Shown here: one piece after another, positions 1 to 13,681 of the stretch
Numbering within the stretch: position 1 is the first letter of the stretch
Layout of the letters: each line of letters begins with the position of its first letter
Source of the DNA: Phyto melanocephala
Lineage: Eukaryota; Arthropoda; Insecta; Diptera; Rhinophoridae
Assembly (NCBI GenBank): GCA_941918925.1
Contig: OW799236.1
Span: 68,662,465-68,726,464, forward strand
Length of the DNA: 64,000 bases
Direction of reading: 5' to 3'
The notes under the pieces: model-generated
Database searches by the model: none
What the model saw: the letters and a program-made list of their open reading frames with translations, nothing else
What the model was told of the DNA's origin: nothing
Made by a program: the position numbers and the translations under genes

Positions 1-1763
1 TGATGATCTGGCATAAACACCAATGAAATGCTTACTAATCATCTTAAATACAACTGCCAAATAAATAATATTTTTCAAAATTGTTTTTGTCTATAACTTT
101 TCTGATTTTACAAAAAAAAAAATTGAGCAGCCTTAGAGGCATACATTATTTAAAATTAGTAACAAAACATGTCTATAGATTATTCAAGATCTGAAAAATT
201 TACCAGAGGCTGTATTGTTCATTTGATTAAACCTGAGAAAGCAATAGGGTTATTGTTCTGAGTTTCGACGGAAATTTATTCCTAAATATTTCGAAAAGAT
301 TAATATCACACTATGTCTGTAAGACTTTCGAGACTTCTAAAAGATCATTTCAACCAACAGGCTGACGGATAGATAACTGGTCATTAATCAATGGACTTCC
401 ATATTCATAGGCATCCATTAAATATGCATATACCTTATGATAACAGTGTAGAAATTAAAAATCAAATGACAAAGTTGTCAAAAGCATTGGCATTGCCGGT
501 GAAGTGTATAAAATGGAACTTAAATTATATTCATCTTTTCCTTAAAAGGGATAATTCAACCAGTTTAATAATAAGAAACATTTCAATTAGTTTTGTATAC
601 ATATTGTTTTTAAATTAAGTTTTGAAAAATAAATTTCTTGTTAAAATAGAAACCGTTACAGGAAATATAATTTTTTTACTTTTTTTATACGAGACAATAT
701 TGTATGTATATGTAATATATAAATTACGGCTCTATGCTCCTTATAGGAATGGCGGGAACACATATATATATATATATATTTTTAATATATATTTAAAAAA
801 ATTTTAAATAAATCTATATCCTGCAAGGAAATACTTTTTATATGTCAAGAATATTTCTATGGCAATAAAGAAAGCAATTTATTTTTGTTTTTATAGTTTA
901 AAAAAACCCATTTAAATATTTAAGTTGATCTCCTTTCAAATAAACACTATGATATGAAGTCCGCTCTGTATAAATTAAAGAGGGCAAAACTGGACCATTC
1001 TGGTTAGTGCAATGCCCCCAGGATCATTTTTGTAACGAGTTTTAAATCATTTACTATATGCACTAAATATATCCATAAAATTAACTCAGTTTAAGAATTT
1101 GACATCCCACAGCATCAGAAAAAATTTTTTAAGCTTTTGTCACCCCCAGCAAAATTTGTATCTACCCGAATTGTTATAAGTTAAAATAAGTTTATTTCAG
1201 ACGATATTATTAGTCGCAAAATATCGTAAATAAATTTTTACGCTATAACTTTCTGTGCAATTGTCAAGAGCAGTTGAAAATTTCTCTGAGGAAAGTTGTC
1301 AATTTAAGGCCTATTTCGACTTTATTCCTTTTGGCCACATAATTTTATAAAAAAAGCACGGACCGTAAATCACAGTTATCCAGAAAATTTAAACATAAAA
1401 ACTCTTCATGTTAGAGCCAACGGAGACTTATGGTGTCATATATCAATAGATTTGTACTGACGAGCTCTTTCAGAATCTGTGGTGATCTTAAAAAAAATAG
1501 AGTTTTATGTTTTCTGTCAAAAATAAAACTCATTTTAGGAGTTCTATTTTTTTCGTCTAAAGTAAAACCCAACTCGCCTCATAAAATAAAACTCTTTTGA
1601 AGAGATTAATTTTTTTGCCGTAATTAAAATTCATTTGTCATTATAAAATTTATTCTCAATTTTAAAACCCATAATATTACAACAAGCGTATATTATGACA
1701 ACTCTGCGCAGTGAACATACCTTGTACTAATTTCACTATTAGTAAAACATAACTAAATTCAAA
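1..1763. other. AT-rich non-coding stretch, no gene seen
   Basis: No coherent coding signal. A (TA)n run lies at 761-779. Between about 1495 and 1680 there is a degenerate, loosely periodic stretch in which AATAAAACTC-like blocks alternate with T-runs; it may be an old tandem repeat. Open frames at the left are short and have the composition expected of random AT-rich DNA. Confidence 0.6.
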
Positions 1764-3326
1764 CAAGTAAGAGCACTATATTCGGCTGTGCCGAATCTTT
1801 TATACCCACCACCAATTTTGTATACATTTAAAGCACAATATTTATTATTTTGTTAATTATTATGGAATAATCTCTTTATAATAAAATATGTATCACTTTC
1901 TTTGTAGAGGGTGGTTAAATTTTAAGGGCCCATTTTGAAGGTGAACTTCACCTAGTCTTTAAATTTGTTTTCTGCATTTCATGTGACATTTCTCAATCTC
2001 AAACTTACTCAATTTGATCCGTGGAAAGACTCGCAAATGAGAAACGCTTTAAAGTTATTTAGGTTTTTTATAAAAATAGGCGTTCAAATCAAAATCATTT
2101 GGCCGATATTTTGTTAAATATATAATTGAACCATACAAATATTATAATTACAAAAAGAAATAATAATAATATCCTAAATAATTTGCGTTTTATTTAAATT
2201 CAACATAAAATTTAACCACCCTTTATAACTTCGATATGCTACTAAAATGCTTTTCTAAATGTAGTCTTTCAGTGAAAGTGGGCGTTAAAGTAGGCGTGTT
2301 AATAAAGTTTTTGCGAATGAGTACAACTTAGATATTACAATATAGTCCTTTATTTTCCCAAAAACTTTGTCAATAGAGAAATTACATGAATTTAAGATAA
2401 GCCGTTATATGGGAGGTAGGCGTTAAAGTGGGCATGTCACCTAAACTTTTTGACACAGCAATTACATTGATTAGAAGGATATACGTAGCAAATTTGATCA
2501 TCATACCTCTAATTTTGGCGGTTTTATGAGCTTTTAAATTTCATTAACGGTAGATAACGTGAAAAGTGGGCGTTCTAGTAGGCGTGTCGAAGTTGTTTTT
2601 GCAAATGAGTACAACTTGGGTGTTTCAATATAGCCCTTTGTTATTCCAAAATCTTTATTAATAGAGAAATTATATGAATTTTAGGTAAAACGAGAGGTGG
2701 GCGTAAAGGTGGGCGTGGCACATTGATTTTCCGTTGCAAAAAAGCGCCTTACCAAAAAGCAAAGTGTGCAAAATTTTAGGGTCGTACATCCAATTTTGTT
2801 GCTTTTATGACGTTTTTGTTTTTAAATATACCGAAAAATACACTGTGCGGTATAAATTTTCGTATATTTTGATCGATAACTCCTCTCCTGCATAGATTTA
2901 GATCATTTTCAGGGAAAATATTGTTTTTACTCAGAAAATATATGCTCGAAGTTTCATGAGTCTACGTTAATGCGTTTGGACACAATTCCATTTTATTCGA
3001 TGTTCGAAGGACACGGTTTTTTCGACCTACTCTTGCATTACGAGCTACAACTCTCTTCCTAATATTCGGATTTTTTCAAGACCAAACAAACCTTGTCTAT
3101 AGGAAAGATTCTGGCAAAATTTGAGCTCCCTAGCTTTTTCGGTGCGACCTCTATCGTGCTTTTAACAGACGGACAGACGGACGGACATAGCTAGATCGTC
3201 ATCAAATCAAACCCTGATTCAGAATATATATACTTTATGGGGTCTAAAATGGATATTTCGATGTGTTACAAACGGAATGACAAAATAAATATACCCCCAC
3301 CATTTTTTTGGTGGCGGGTATAAAAA
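1764..3326 (+). mobile_element. Family A repeat, copy A1 (full-length type)
   Basis: The copy starts with CAAGTAAGAGCACTATATTC followed by the palindrome TTCGGCTGTGCCGAA and TTTATACCCACCACCAA. It ends with a hairpin, ACCCCCACCA facing TGGTGGCGGGT, then ATAAAAA. The body has repeated GTGGGCGT blocks, a long AT segment and, near the 3' end, a mini-me-like core with GACGGACAGACGG (the GTCY tetranucleotide on the other strand). A shortened M element is nested at 1909-2221. There is no coding capacity for mobilisation, so this is non-autonomous. The same ends recur in at least six other places in the window, which supports the boundaries. Confidence 0.85.
1909..2221 (+). mobile_element. Nested M element, internally deleted (Tc1/mariner-like MITE)
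   Basis: Both ends carry GGGTGGTTAAATTTTAAGG-type inverted repeats. At 313 bp it is about half the size of the copies in A3, A5, A6 and A8b (602-632 bp), so the middle is lost. The transposase relic is cut inside the helix-turn-helix region. Confidence 0.65.
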
Positions 3327-4088
3327 AGTTCATCAGCTGTAACAACTTTCAAGACGATCATCGTATTTCATGGCTATTCTTTACATTATGAAATTTACTT
3401 TGGCGCTATTTAGTTATTTTGTAACCACTCGAATATACTCATTTATATAAATACAAAAATATAAATAACAAAATATGAAAATATTTTCCCCATCTTGTTT
3501 GATAAATAAAAGTACAACCACAAACACATGCTCCATTATAAACACACTCACATATGAATTGTTATTAAAATTCATAGACAAATAATTGCACATGTACTAC
3601 TTGAGGGACGTGTAGGAAAACTTAAGAGATTTATCACAAAATCATTTAAGTGCATATCATATCTATGTATGTTAATATGTGTTTATACAAAAATACATTT
3701 GTGTATGTACGTACTCTGCACTCATACATGTTGCCCGATAAGTGAAGACTGTTGTTTGAACATGTATATTTGTTTTCTTCTGTCTGTCTTACTGTCTGTT
3801 GCCCTGTATCTTTCTATTCATAGCTGTATAGAGAATTTGGTCACATATTTTAAAATAACTCTTAATACAGCAATAGTGGGACGGATATAAATTCATTTAG
3901 AATTTAATATCGCACAATAGAGCAATTACAGTTAAATGTGTGTATGCGAGTGTGGGTACGTGCATGGAGCTGTATGGGTGGTAGAAAATTAATTTAAGTT
4001 GGTTTCAATAATTTAAATGAAATGAAGTTTTTGAGTGAAATAATAGAATTGGTGAATTGTTAATACACACATCGGCTATATAACCAAC
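3327..4088. other. AT-rich spacer, no gene seen
   Basis: Sequence between two family A copies. It has a short CTGT-rich tract near 3778-3805 and TATG/CATA-rich stretches. A 73-codon open frame inside has low-complexity Cys/Leu/Tyr composition and no recognisable domain. Confidence 0.5.
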
Positions 4089-5001
4089 ACGTAAGAGCAC
4101 TATATTCGGCTGTGCTGAATATTTAATAGCACAGAATTCATAATTTTGTTATTAACAGCAATCGCTATGGAATAATATCTTTATACTAAAATATGTATTA
4201 TTTTCCTTGTATAACTGCGATATGATGTTTTCATAAATTTAGTCATTCAATGAAAATGGACGTTAGAGTAGGCGTGTCAATAGAGTTTCTGTTAATAAAT
4301 ACAACTTGGATTTTTTAATATAGTCCTTTCTTCATCCAAAATCTTTATTCATAGAGAAATTATATGAATTTGAGGTAAAGCGTTATATGGGGGGTGGGCG
4401 TAAAAATGGGTGCGTACGTTAATACAAAGCCTTTTACCAAAAAGCAATGGTTGCATATTTCAGAATCATTCATCTTATTTTGTCACTTATATTACGTTCT
4501 AAATTTTGAATACACCGAAAAATAAACTGAGCGGTATAAGTGTTCGTACGTTTTAATCTATAACTCTTTTCTTTATTCATAGATTTTGGCAATTTTCGGG
4601 GAAAAATATTTTTTTCTCAGGAAATATATATTCAAAGTTTCATGGCTCTGCAATAATGCGTTTGGACACAATTTAATTTTATTCGATGTTGGAAGGACAT
4701 GGTTTTTTTGACCTTCTATTGCATTACGAGCTATAACTCTCTTCCTTATATTCCGATTTAACCCATTTTCAATACCAAAGTATAAGAAAGATTCTGGCAA
4801 AATTTGAGACCAGCTTTTTACGTCCGACCTCTATCGTGTTTTTAACAGACGGACGAACATAGCTAGGACGTCATAAAATGAAACCCCGATTCAGAATATA
4901 TACACATTATGGGGTCTAAGATAGATATTTCAATGTGTCACAAATGGAATGACAAAATGAATATGGACGTATAATCATTTTTTTGGAGGCGGGTACAAAA
5001 A
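4089..5001 (+). mobile_element. Family A repeat, copy A2 (short, lacks nested M element)
   Basis: The 5' palindrome is slightly mutated (TTCGGCTGTGCTGAA) and the 3' end reads GGAGGCGGGTACAAAAA. Only one GTGGGCG block and the 3' half with the mini-me-like core are present. The GGGTGG...CCACCC insert seen in other copies is absent, so this copy either predates that insertion or lost it. It is more diverged than A1. Confidence 0.75.
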
Positions 5002-8000
5002 CAGCCTTCTGAGAAAAATATTTATGAAGTGGTTGAATAATCATTATGGTTAGCACTTTATTTAATGTTTTCCTAAATTGGTCACCCAGATCGTGCATTA
5101 TCACACTTCCGCATACGCAGAGTCTTAGGTCTTCAGAAATAAGCTACGATTAGGTCTTTGGCAACGAGTAGCCCAAAATTGGACCTACCGAATGGACCAC
5201 CTTAGGCGTTGCCATGGCTTTTACTTCAAATAGTAAATCCTATAAATTGTTCTCTTACCGGATGATAAAAATTGTATGTTCACTTTCAAATTTATTTGTT
5301 TTATTTTAGATTATAAATCAAACCTCACAATGAATCACCCGTAACATATAATTTTATAGATAAAAAATTATTAACGCTACTTTACAGAAGAAGCGCTTCA
5401 AGTTTCTGAAATAAATATTCTTTGAGGTTTGTTTAAAACTGAGAAATTCTATTTTGTTCTGCAGATATGTATTTTTTAATTTGTTTGCCAACTTACCAAT
5501 CTAGTATCATATTGTGTAAATAAAAATACGAAAAAAAAAAAATAAAATGAAAGAAAATAATAATAAAATTTCTTTAATCCTCCTACATTTACATTTTTCC
5601 ACAAATCCTCTGAGATTACATCAACGTTTCATCATGTATTTGAAAACTTTCGTTATTCTTTGTTTTTCTTACACACAACACAAGCAGAATAGCCAGAGAG
5701 AAATGAGCAAACAAAACCATTTAAATCATATTCCTGGTATTTGCTGTCTGCCATATAGCATTAAGTCAATAATAACAAACTGAATGACAATGATATTTTA
5801 TTATTCATACAATTCCTTTCATTCTGGATTATGTTTTATGATGTTTTTTTTTTTCTTGCTTTTAAATTTATTTGTTTTACAGAATGTCAACAAGAGAAGT
5901 TATACAAAAATACAAGTAATTATTAATATTTCATGTAAATTATATGCTCTGACAGATACTACAAATACTAGGGAGAGGGTCTTAGAAGCAAAGTAGGATC
6001 ATTTATATTTAATTAATGTGCTTCTACGACGATTAGATGTGGTTGACAGTTCTATGAGCTATTTTTAGAACTTTTTTTTATCGAATTCTGAACTTTTTTG
6101 TAAGCGTTTTGGTTATTTTTTGTAGGCGTTATTAAACTTCATGTTATATCGTCATGATCATCACAAAATTTCGTGAAAAAGTGGCAGTACAAACTATTAG
6201 CCACGCTTATGGTAACAATAATACTTTACGCGGAACATATATTTCCCATTGAGGCAAAGTAACTATTTAGCTAAGAAATTGAATATTTCATCAAGGTATA
6301 GGACAGTGAATGAGTTGGTAATCATGCTATGTATTTTAGCATGGTAAAGGTAAAGTATGAAATATGACCTCTTAGGTTGCGTGTTTCTTCTTTTACATTG
6401 TGACTCGCAGCGATGTTAACTATTTATAAACAAAAGGCGCTGAGCTCAATTCAAAATGCGCTGCAAAGCGCTAAAATTTAATTTTGCTTAATCTTCAAAA
6501 ACATTTTTTTATTAAAAACGTATTATATAAAAATATTAACAAAAATTATTTAAGAATAAGTTCTTTTTATAATCAAAATACAGATCTTCAAATCTTTATT
6601 CATTTTCTCGATATTCCGATACTCAGTTTTGTAGCATCATCAGGAAATGAATTGTTGTTTTGAAAATTAATATAAAAAAAATCAAAGAAAAAATGAGTGA
6701 AAATTAAAAAGAATAAGATTAATTAGCTTATGCTATCGCGATTTCTTGTTAATGCTTTTAGTAGTTAAAAAAGCAGAACCAAATGTCATACTTATAGTAT
6801 GTAAGATAAATAAAGGGTATGCAAATGTAAAATATGATTTATTTATTTTTAGACATAAAAAATATTTGTATTTAAATTTATTAAAAACATAATCCTGTTA
6901 TATTGGTCAGGTAATCCCCTACTGACTCGGCAGGCATCCAAATTTTAATCAAAATTTTCAATCACGTTTTTCAATAAACTATTGTCAATGTTTGATATCT
7001 GTTTAAAAGTATTGGTTTTATGCGCCACCAAAAAAAGGCGATATTGAATCGCACGATCTTGTACACCCTTTAAAATATTTAATATTGTATTGCAATCTAT
7101 GAGTATACTGAGGTAAGCTTTTAGAGTAATCTAACCTTTCGAGCTACTGAGACGCGGTAAAGCGCAAAAATCGCTATATTTGTATCGCTGGTGAATCATA
7201 TATTTTTCCGAAGATTCTTAAATATCATGCAACTGCAGGCAAAACATTGAGTAATTGGATACTGAGTATCGAGTGTTTGACCTTCTTTCGGATACTCAAC
7301 ACAATAAAATAATTACTGTATTTCTTTTAATTAACTGAAGCAAAAATTTACGGGTTTAGATGCAACTCCGTTTAAAAATAGGTAGGTGAGTAACCTACAT
7401 GCCGGCTTATAACATAAAACCAATAGTTTATGGTTTTGTTCAAAGTTTATGGTCTTGTTCATAAAACCAATAGTTTATGGTCTTGTTCCAGTACTAGCCG
7501 TAATACTCTTGCAAATAATTTAGCCGAAGTTTGTAAAAACTATATAGAATTCAATCCGTCTTCTCTAAAAATTTATAGGTAACCCCTTTATTATTATTTT
7601 TTTCACGAAACGTGCACGTAAAATATTTTATTGATAGTGTTGAAAACAATCATCTTTATGTGGCGAACCATATCTTGTCTATGTTTGTATAATATGTATT
7701 TTTCTTACTAATAAATCCATTTCTTGCTGACATAATTATTTGTCGAAGTTTTTAAAATATTACACGAATTCAAGCAATCTTGTTTAAAATCGATCGTTGG
7801 TTCATTGCGAAAAATATTCTGCTGTAGCTTGAAGTTTTCTCTTTCCATACATCAGTTGATGGACCATCATTCATCATCATCTGACCGATAAATATAAATT
7901 GTAATATTATTGAGAAATGTATATGCAGATAAAGAATTACTCGTACTTTTGTTAAGCATAACACAAATATTTGTATTTTAAATTAAAGTTAGCAGGCTTT

Positions 8001-8707
8001 TGAACTATCCTATGGATAGACTGTGTCATAGCTCGGCTAAGAAGGAAAACTGCATTGCAAATTTAAATTAAAGTACGACTTATACTTGATAAACCTTATG
8101 CTTTTATATTATAAAAATATTTTTGATCATAAAGTCAGTAGGCCGAGAAGCTACGACTTATAATATCGATCTACCAAGAAACTAGCAGCGTTATTTATGT
8201 TTCTATTTGTGATTCTGTTTTTAGATCTTTAGGGTAATGATAACAGACATCTAGACAAACAATATACTTACAATAACAAAATTCGGTAGGCATATTCGTG
8301 TTAAAATAAAACTATTATATTGATTTTTATTCAAGTACACACACATATTTACTTATATCTATCCAAAGTCAACATGGTTTTACGATTTCAAAGGAAACTT
8401 TTAGCAGGATAAACAAAATCAACAAAACCAAACCTCGTAATAAAAAGATTTAATACTATAAGGTTCATGATTTATGTCAGAAATTTGAATTAGTAATAAA
8501 AGGTGTCTCAGTGAAAATACACTTTTTTATTTAAAAAAGAAGAAAAACTCATATCTTTTAGAAAGATGTGATTTTCTTTTTGGATTATATTGAAGTCATG
8601 TTTCGATTAAATGTGGAATAAATTATATTACAAATTGTTGCCACAGCTTTAATGACAGAGTATTGCTCTTGTCGTGAAATCTTCATGACTTTTTTAAAAA
8701 AATGTGG
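5002..8707. other. AT-rich stretch, no gene seen
   Basis: About 3.7 kb with no supported gene. A short tandem duplication of a CATAAAACCAATAGTTTATG-type unit occurs at 7413-7490. Open frames at 5547-5996 and 7770-7964 are short, hydrophobic and low in complexity; I treat them as chance. Confidence 0.5.
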
Positions 8708-9540
8708 CTATCCCTCACTCATGATAAGTTGGATCTCACATTTGAGCTCGGACATCACTTTTGGCTTATTTGCATAACTTGAGATAACTTGATCTGCAAA
8801 TCGCTGGAGCAAAAAATGAATTGTTTCATCTGCGGTGAGGCAGATGTTACCGTAGTTTTGAAAATACGCGCCTTTCAGATTTATGCCGTTCAAATCTATG
8901 CCATCTGGTTGAAGCTTCAAGAACTCTGTTATCATGTTCCTGTAACGAATGCTGTTTGCACACAATTGTCTTCAAAAAAAAGTTAGAGCCGATCACGTCA
9001 AGTTACCAAATTTCCCATCAAGCTGTTGCTCGTTATGGGTGAATTTGTTTTTCATGGATTGCATGAGGATTTTCATCAATCTTGCATATTCACTAACCCA
9101 TTCGATGGAAATTTGCGTCATCGGAGATGACTTTTTTTTAAAAATTAAGCATTGACTTTACTTTCCTCCATTAATCATTATACTAATATCCGGCAAGTAA
9201 GTTAAATTTTGCACAAACGAAAGTAGACATTTTATGTCAAAGTTGGATGCATGAAATTTTAAGTTATTTAGAACATTGTCAAATTGTTGTTTTGGCTTTT
9301 CGGAGACAATTTCATTTACAACAGCATTGTTTTCAAACGATCAACCGAAACGTTGACATACAGGAGTCAGCTATCCATTACCAACCCAGTTTCTCAAAAC
9401 TTTTAAATGATACATTCTCTCGACTAAAAATACTTCGACACTTACGGGCGATTTCAACATAACTTCTCAAATTGAATAATAAGATATCAAAATAACAACT
9501 TGTCTACCCTTTCGTAAAGCACTTCATTTTCTATAAAAGA
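8708..9540 (-). pseudogene. Exon-like segments of an unidentified gene, probably degenerate
   Basis: Read on the minus strand, several adjacent stretches look like protein-coding sequence with balanced amino-acid use, unlike the rest of the window. An 85-codon open stretch occupies 8965-8708 and contains LKLQPDGIDLNGINLKGAYF. About 45 codons upstream (near 9010-9135) contain EWVSEYARLMKILMQSMKNK, and about 60 codons (near 9170-9350) contain VSEKPKQQFDNVLNNLKFHA. They lie in different frames. Splice-like signals occur between them: GTAACT or GTGATC donors, a CTAAC branch-like motif followed by a T-run, and CAG acceptors giving gaps of about 46-58 nt. A pyrimidine-rich TTATTTCTTTTATAG acceptor precedes the block near 9532. 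In-frame stops remain in the 5' part (about 9350-9530), which suggests decay. I do not recognise the family. It could be a decayed gene, a transposase relic or, less likely, a real small-intron gene. Confidence 0.35.
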
Positions 9541-10514
9541 AATAAGCATGTGCGACAGCTGCCAAAGTTTAGACTATTGACTTACACAGAAAAATAACAT
9601 CAATATCTTATTAAGACACACTTTTTTTTTAGTAAAAAAAAAAAAATAAATAAATAAATAAATGGATTTTTAACCGTTATATTTAAGTTTTTTCTATAAA
9701 CATGAAATCCAAAAACCAAGAGCACAAGCAATAGGCTAACCTAGAGGGTACTCCATCAAAAATATTTTTCTATGAAATATTTAATGAAATTAGCTTAAGC
9801 TTACATTATTACTTACAAGAGAAATTTTTCTACAAAAATCTTAAATTATGCATTTACACCTCCCTTATAAATATTTGTTTGAATACATTTATAACCCCCA
9901 GTTGTGCGATGTTGACCTTACAAATTACCGTTTGGTATCAAAAATAAACAATTGTTTTCTAGCTAAAGTTCACCATCACTCTAAAACTTCCTGTTATTAT
10001 GACAAAAATTAAATAATGTAAAAAATAAAATACCGTACGCATGTTAGTTTAACAAATTTTGAGGGGCGAGTATAAAAATATCTTTTATCTTTATTACTTG
10101 CTATTATTTTTTATGAAAAGGAATTATCAGTGGTCTGAGAACAAAAAATTAAAAAAAAACAAGATTTTATGTCAGCCATAAAATTAAGTGACACTCAAAC
10201 TGTGATTAATTGCTGTGTCAAAAATATGAGGCTACCCTCAACATAATAATCTCTAAAATTTAACGTCATCGTTTTCATTGTACTTATTTTAAACACACAA
10301 TTTTCTACTTAAAAACACCAACAAACCAACGAACGAAGGAAATGAACTTTACAACTCACATTAACATACACTAACACTAGTGAATACACGAGCAATTACA
10401 AAAAACAAAATATATAAACTATATGGTTACCAGGATGGGAGGGGTGGGGTTGGAAGTGAACTGATTTAAAAGTTTTTAGTGGCTTCCACTGTTTTCCCTT
10501 TTAGATTTTACATT
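9541..10514. other. AT-rich spacer with (AAAT)n
   Basis: Contains an A-run passing into (AAAT)n at about 9637-9663. GAGGGGCGAGTATAAAAATA near 10061 resembles the family A 3' terminus and may be the last remnant of an old copy. Nothing else is recognised. Confidence 0.45.
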
Positions 10515-12386
10515 TATTATACCCGCCATCAAAAAAAAAAATGGTGGGGGTATATTCATTTTGTCATTCTGTTTGTGACACATCGAAATATCCATTTTAG
10601 ACCCCATAAAGTTTATATATTCCAAGTCGTGATTTAATTTTATTACGGGATAGCTATGTCCGTCTGTCTATTTGTCCATCTGTTGAAAGCACGATAGTGG
10701 TCGGACCAAAGAAGCTAGGGGGCTAAAATTTTGCCAGACTATATCCTATACACAATTTGTTTGGTTTTTGAAAAAATACTAAATCCGAATATTAGGAAGA
10801 GAGTTGTAGCTCGTAATGCAAGAGTAGGTCGAAAAAACCGTGTCCTTCGAACATCGAATAAAATGCAATTGTGTCCAAACGCATTAACGTAGGGTCAGGA
10901 AACTTCAAATATATATTTCCTGGGTAAAAACAATATACTGCTCTGCAAATCGCTTAAATTTATACATTAGGATTGCAGTTACAAATTAATATGTACGAAA
11001 ATTTATACCGCACAGTGTCTTTTTCCGTCTACTTTAAATTTTAAACGTAACAAAAGGACAAAATTAGGTGTATGATTCTGAAATTTTGCAAAAATTGCTT
11101 TTTGGTCAAAGACATTATTTTAACGAAAAAAGTGACACACCTACTTTTACGCCCACCTTCCATATAACGCCTTATCTCAAATTCATATAATTTCTTTATG
11201 AATAAAGATTTTGGAAGAACTCTATATTTATTTGAGTTTAATTTATTAGCAGAGACTTCTTCGGCACGCCCATTATTACGTTTACTTTTTACGTATCCTA
11301 CTGTTAATAAAATTAAAAGCTCATTAAACCGATCAAATTAGAGGTATGATGATGAAATTTGCTACAGGTATGTTTCTAGTCAATGTCATTATTTTGACAG
11401 AAAATGAAGGTGGCACGCTCACTTTAGTGCCAACTTCTCATATAGCGTTTTATCTTAAGTTCATATAATTACTCTATGGTCAAAATATTTGAAGAGTAAA
11501 GGACCATATTGAAATATCTAAGCTGTATTTATTATCAGAAACTTTATTGACACGCCTACTTTAACGCCCACTTTCATTGAAAGACTACATTTACAAAAGC
11601 ATTTTAGTAGCATATCGAATTTATAAAGGGTGGTTAAATTTTAAGGACCGATGTTGAATTTAAATAAAACACAAATTATTTAGGAAATTATTATTATTTC
11701 TTTTTGTAATGATAATATTTGTATGGTTCAATTATGTACTAAACAAAATATCGGCCAAATGACATTACCACCCCCCCCCCCCATCCTTGGCGCCACTCCT
11801 CTATCTAATGGTCCAAATTTTCAATGACAATGTTGATGTTCAATTGTTGGGCACGATGATGAGTCGAGGTTGACTGCTCTTTTGCCAGACTATCGCTAAA
11901 AACAGCAATGGTTCCCATTCAACGAACTTAGAAGGCATTCACAGATTTTCGAACATTTTATACAGACCTGTTTTGCAGAAATTTAAATATTTTTTACGAT
12001 TCTCCCGACTGTGGACGAATTTGAACGATTATGTTGATCAAAAGAATTACGATGTGCACAAAACGCATTTTGATTTGAATGCCCATTTTCATAAAAAACC
12101 TGAATAAGTTTAAAGCGTTGCTCATTTGCGTATGTTTCTACGGATCAAATTGAGTAAGTTTGAGATTGAAATGCAGGAAACAAATTTAAAGACTAGGTGT
12201 AGTTCACCTTCAACATGGGCCCTTAAAATTTAACCACCCTCTATAAAGATAGTGATACATATTTTATTATAAAGAGATTATTTTATAGCGATTAACAAAA
12301 TAATAAATATTGTGCTTTAAATGTACACAAAATTGGTGGTGGGTATAAAAGATTCGGTACAGCCGAATATAGTGCTCTTACTTGTT
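10515..12386 (-). mobile_element. Family A repeat, copy A3
   Basis: Complete copy in inverse orientation. It begins with TATACCCGCCATC and an A-run hairpin loop, and ends with the palindrome (TTCGGTACAGCCGAA) and AGTGCTCTTACTTGTT. The order of blocks matches A1 reversed: mini-me-like core with GTCCGTCTGTC near 10660, GTGGGCG units, nested M element (11638-12239), then the 5' end. No autonomous coding capacity. Confidence 0.85.
11638..12239 (-). mobile_element. Nested M element with relic transposase helix-turn-helix
   Basis: The element is 602 bp with inverted repeats GGGTGGTTAAATTTTAAGG at both ends, flanked by TATAA-type sequence that fits TA target choice. On the minus strand it encodes a broken relic resembling the N-terminal helix-turn-helix of insect Tc1/mariner-type (DUF4817-like) transposases; the best-preserved copy reads YKNGRSNQNAFCALRDYFG. 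The catalytic DDE/D region is missing, so the element is non-autonomous. A C-run interrupts it near 11770. Confidence 0.7.
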
Positions 12387-12451
12387 GATTTTGGCTTTGA
12401 TTTGATAATTTAAATTTGTCAAGTTATCTATAAATATTAATGACAACTCAA

Positions 12452-12835
12452 CCCAGCAAAAAAGGAGATGCAAAAGAAACAGTAAATATATGAGTTCAAC
12501 CCATTATGAAGTGGTTCAATTTAAGTGAAACATGCATGACTTTAACATCAAGATGTCATTTGAGATATATTAACAAAATTTTCTTCATTCTACTTAGTGC
12601 ATAGATCGCATGTAGAGTAGATGAAAATAAACCCTTGTTTCATAAGTTAATAATGTTTGTTTACATGAATTGTTTATGATATTTCGCATGCATTTGCATT
12701 GTATTTGGAAGTAAATCATTAAAGGCTCACTATTTTGGATTTTTAAAAGGCATTCCTCATACGTCCTCTTGCCTTTATGAATTAGAAGTCATAAAAAATG
12801 TTATTCACATTGAACTAGAGAAATTTTTTTTGCTG
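12452..12835. mobile_element. CCCAGC-type MITE
   Basis: The left end reads CCCAGCAAAAAAGG and the right end TTTTTTTTGCTG, an imperfect inverted repeat. The interior (TGTTTACATGAATTGTTTAT near 12656) is shared, in inverse orientation, with the element at 59370-59767. Length is about 384 bp and it has no coding content. No target duplication could be defined. Confidence 0.6.
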
Positions 12836-12951
12836 TAAAGGAGTGTAAAGCATTTACATAATTGAACATAATTTTTTTAAGATTTATATATCCATTCATG
12901 TTTTGACAATCATTATTAAATAAAATTACAAGTTTTTGTACCTAGTTAGTA

Positions 12952-13679
12952 CACGCAAAGAAAAAGTATGGTTACGACATGATCATAACCATATAACAAT
13001 ATTTTATTAACAATATTTGGTTGTCGAAAACAAGTAATATATTTTTTGTTTCATTTCATCATATGTTTTGTCACGATAATCAAGCATTTGTTTGAATTGT
13101 ATCATTAAATGTTTACTTTTTGTAAAAATTTCAAAATGGTTATCATTTGAAAATAGTATGATTTAAAAAACTAATCCGGCAAAAATAACATTATATTCAA
13201 ATACATTATAAATTAAAAATAATCATTAAATAACAGGTGAGACAACAGTATGGTTACAAATTAATCAAGCTGTGATTTTTTAATAATAATTTGATTTGAA
13301 CTGTTCTTCTTCTTGCTGAATAATTTTTATTATTAGTTTAAAAGTTTGAGATGTCAAAAAAATGAACAAAAATTTTGAAAAATTAAAGAATATTTAAAAA
13401 TTAACGAGAAAATGTAAAAAAATATTGGTAAAAAAATTGCAATTAAATTGGCGAGTACAAGCAATATGTGTATGTTACAGCAAAAGACAATAATTTGCCG
13501 TAAATAGCAAAGAATGCCGATTTCAATTGTAGTCATATATATGATTATTGAATGATATTTTAATTAAACATAATAATGATAACTGGTAACCATTATTATT
13601 TTAAACATAATCATACAATTCAATCACAGTATGTTGCTCTTCGATTATGGTTACCACAACCATATGTTTTCTTTGCGTG
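12952..13679. mobile_element. CACGCAAAG MITE, complete copy with TA target duplication
   Basis: A 728-bp element with terminal inverted repeats CACGCAAAGAAAA at the left and its complement at the right (GGTTACCACAACCATATG, then TTTTCTTTGCGTG). TA flanks both ends (12950-12951 and 13680-13681), which fits the Tc1/mariner superfamily. The interior is AT-rich and contains no transposase. Related fragments occur at 13682, 17868, 34294 and 35845. Confidence 0.75.
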
Positions 13680-13681
13680 TA

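Noticed and set aside
6415..6475. GCGCTGCAAAGCGC palindrome near AAAGGCGCTGAGCTC
   Set aside because: Short isolated dyad; no repeats elsewhere in the window and no adjacent gene.
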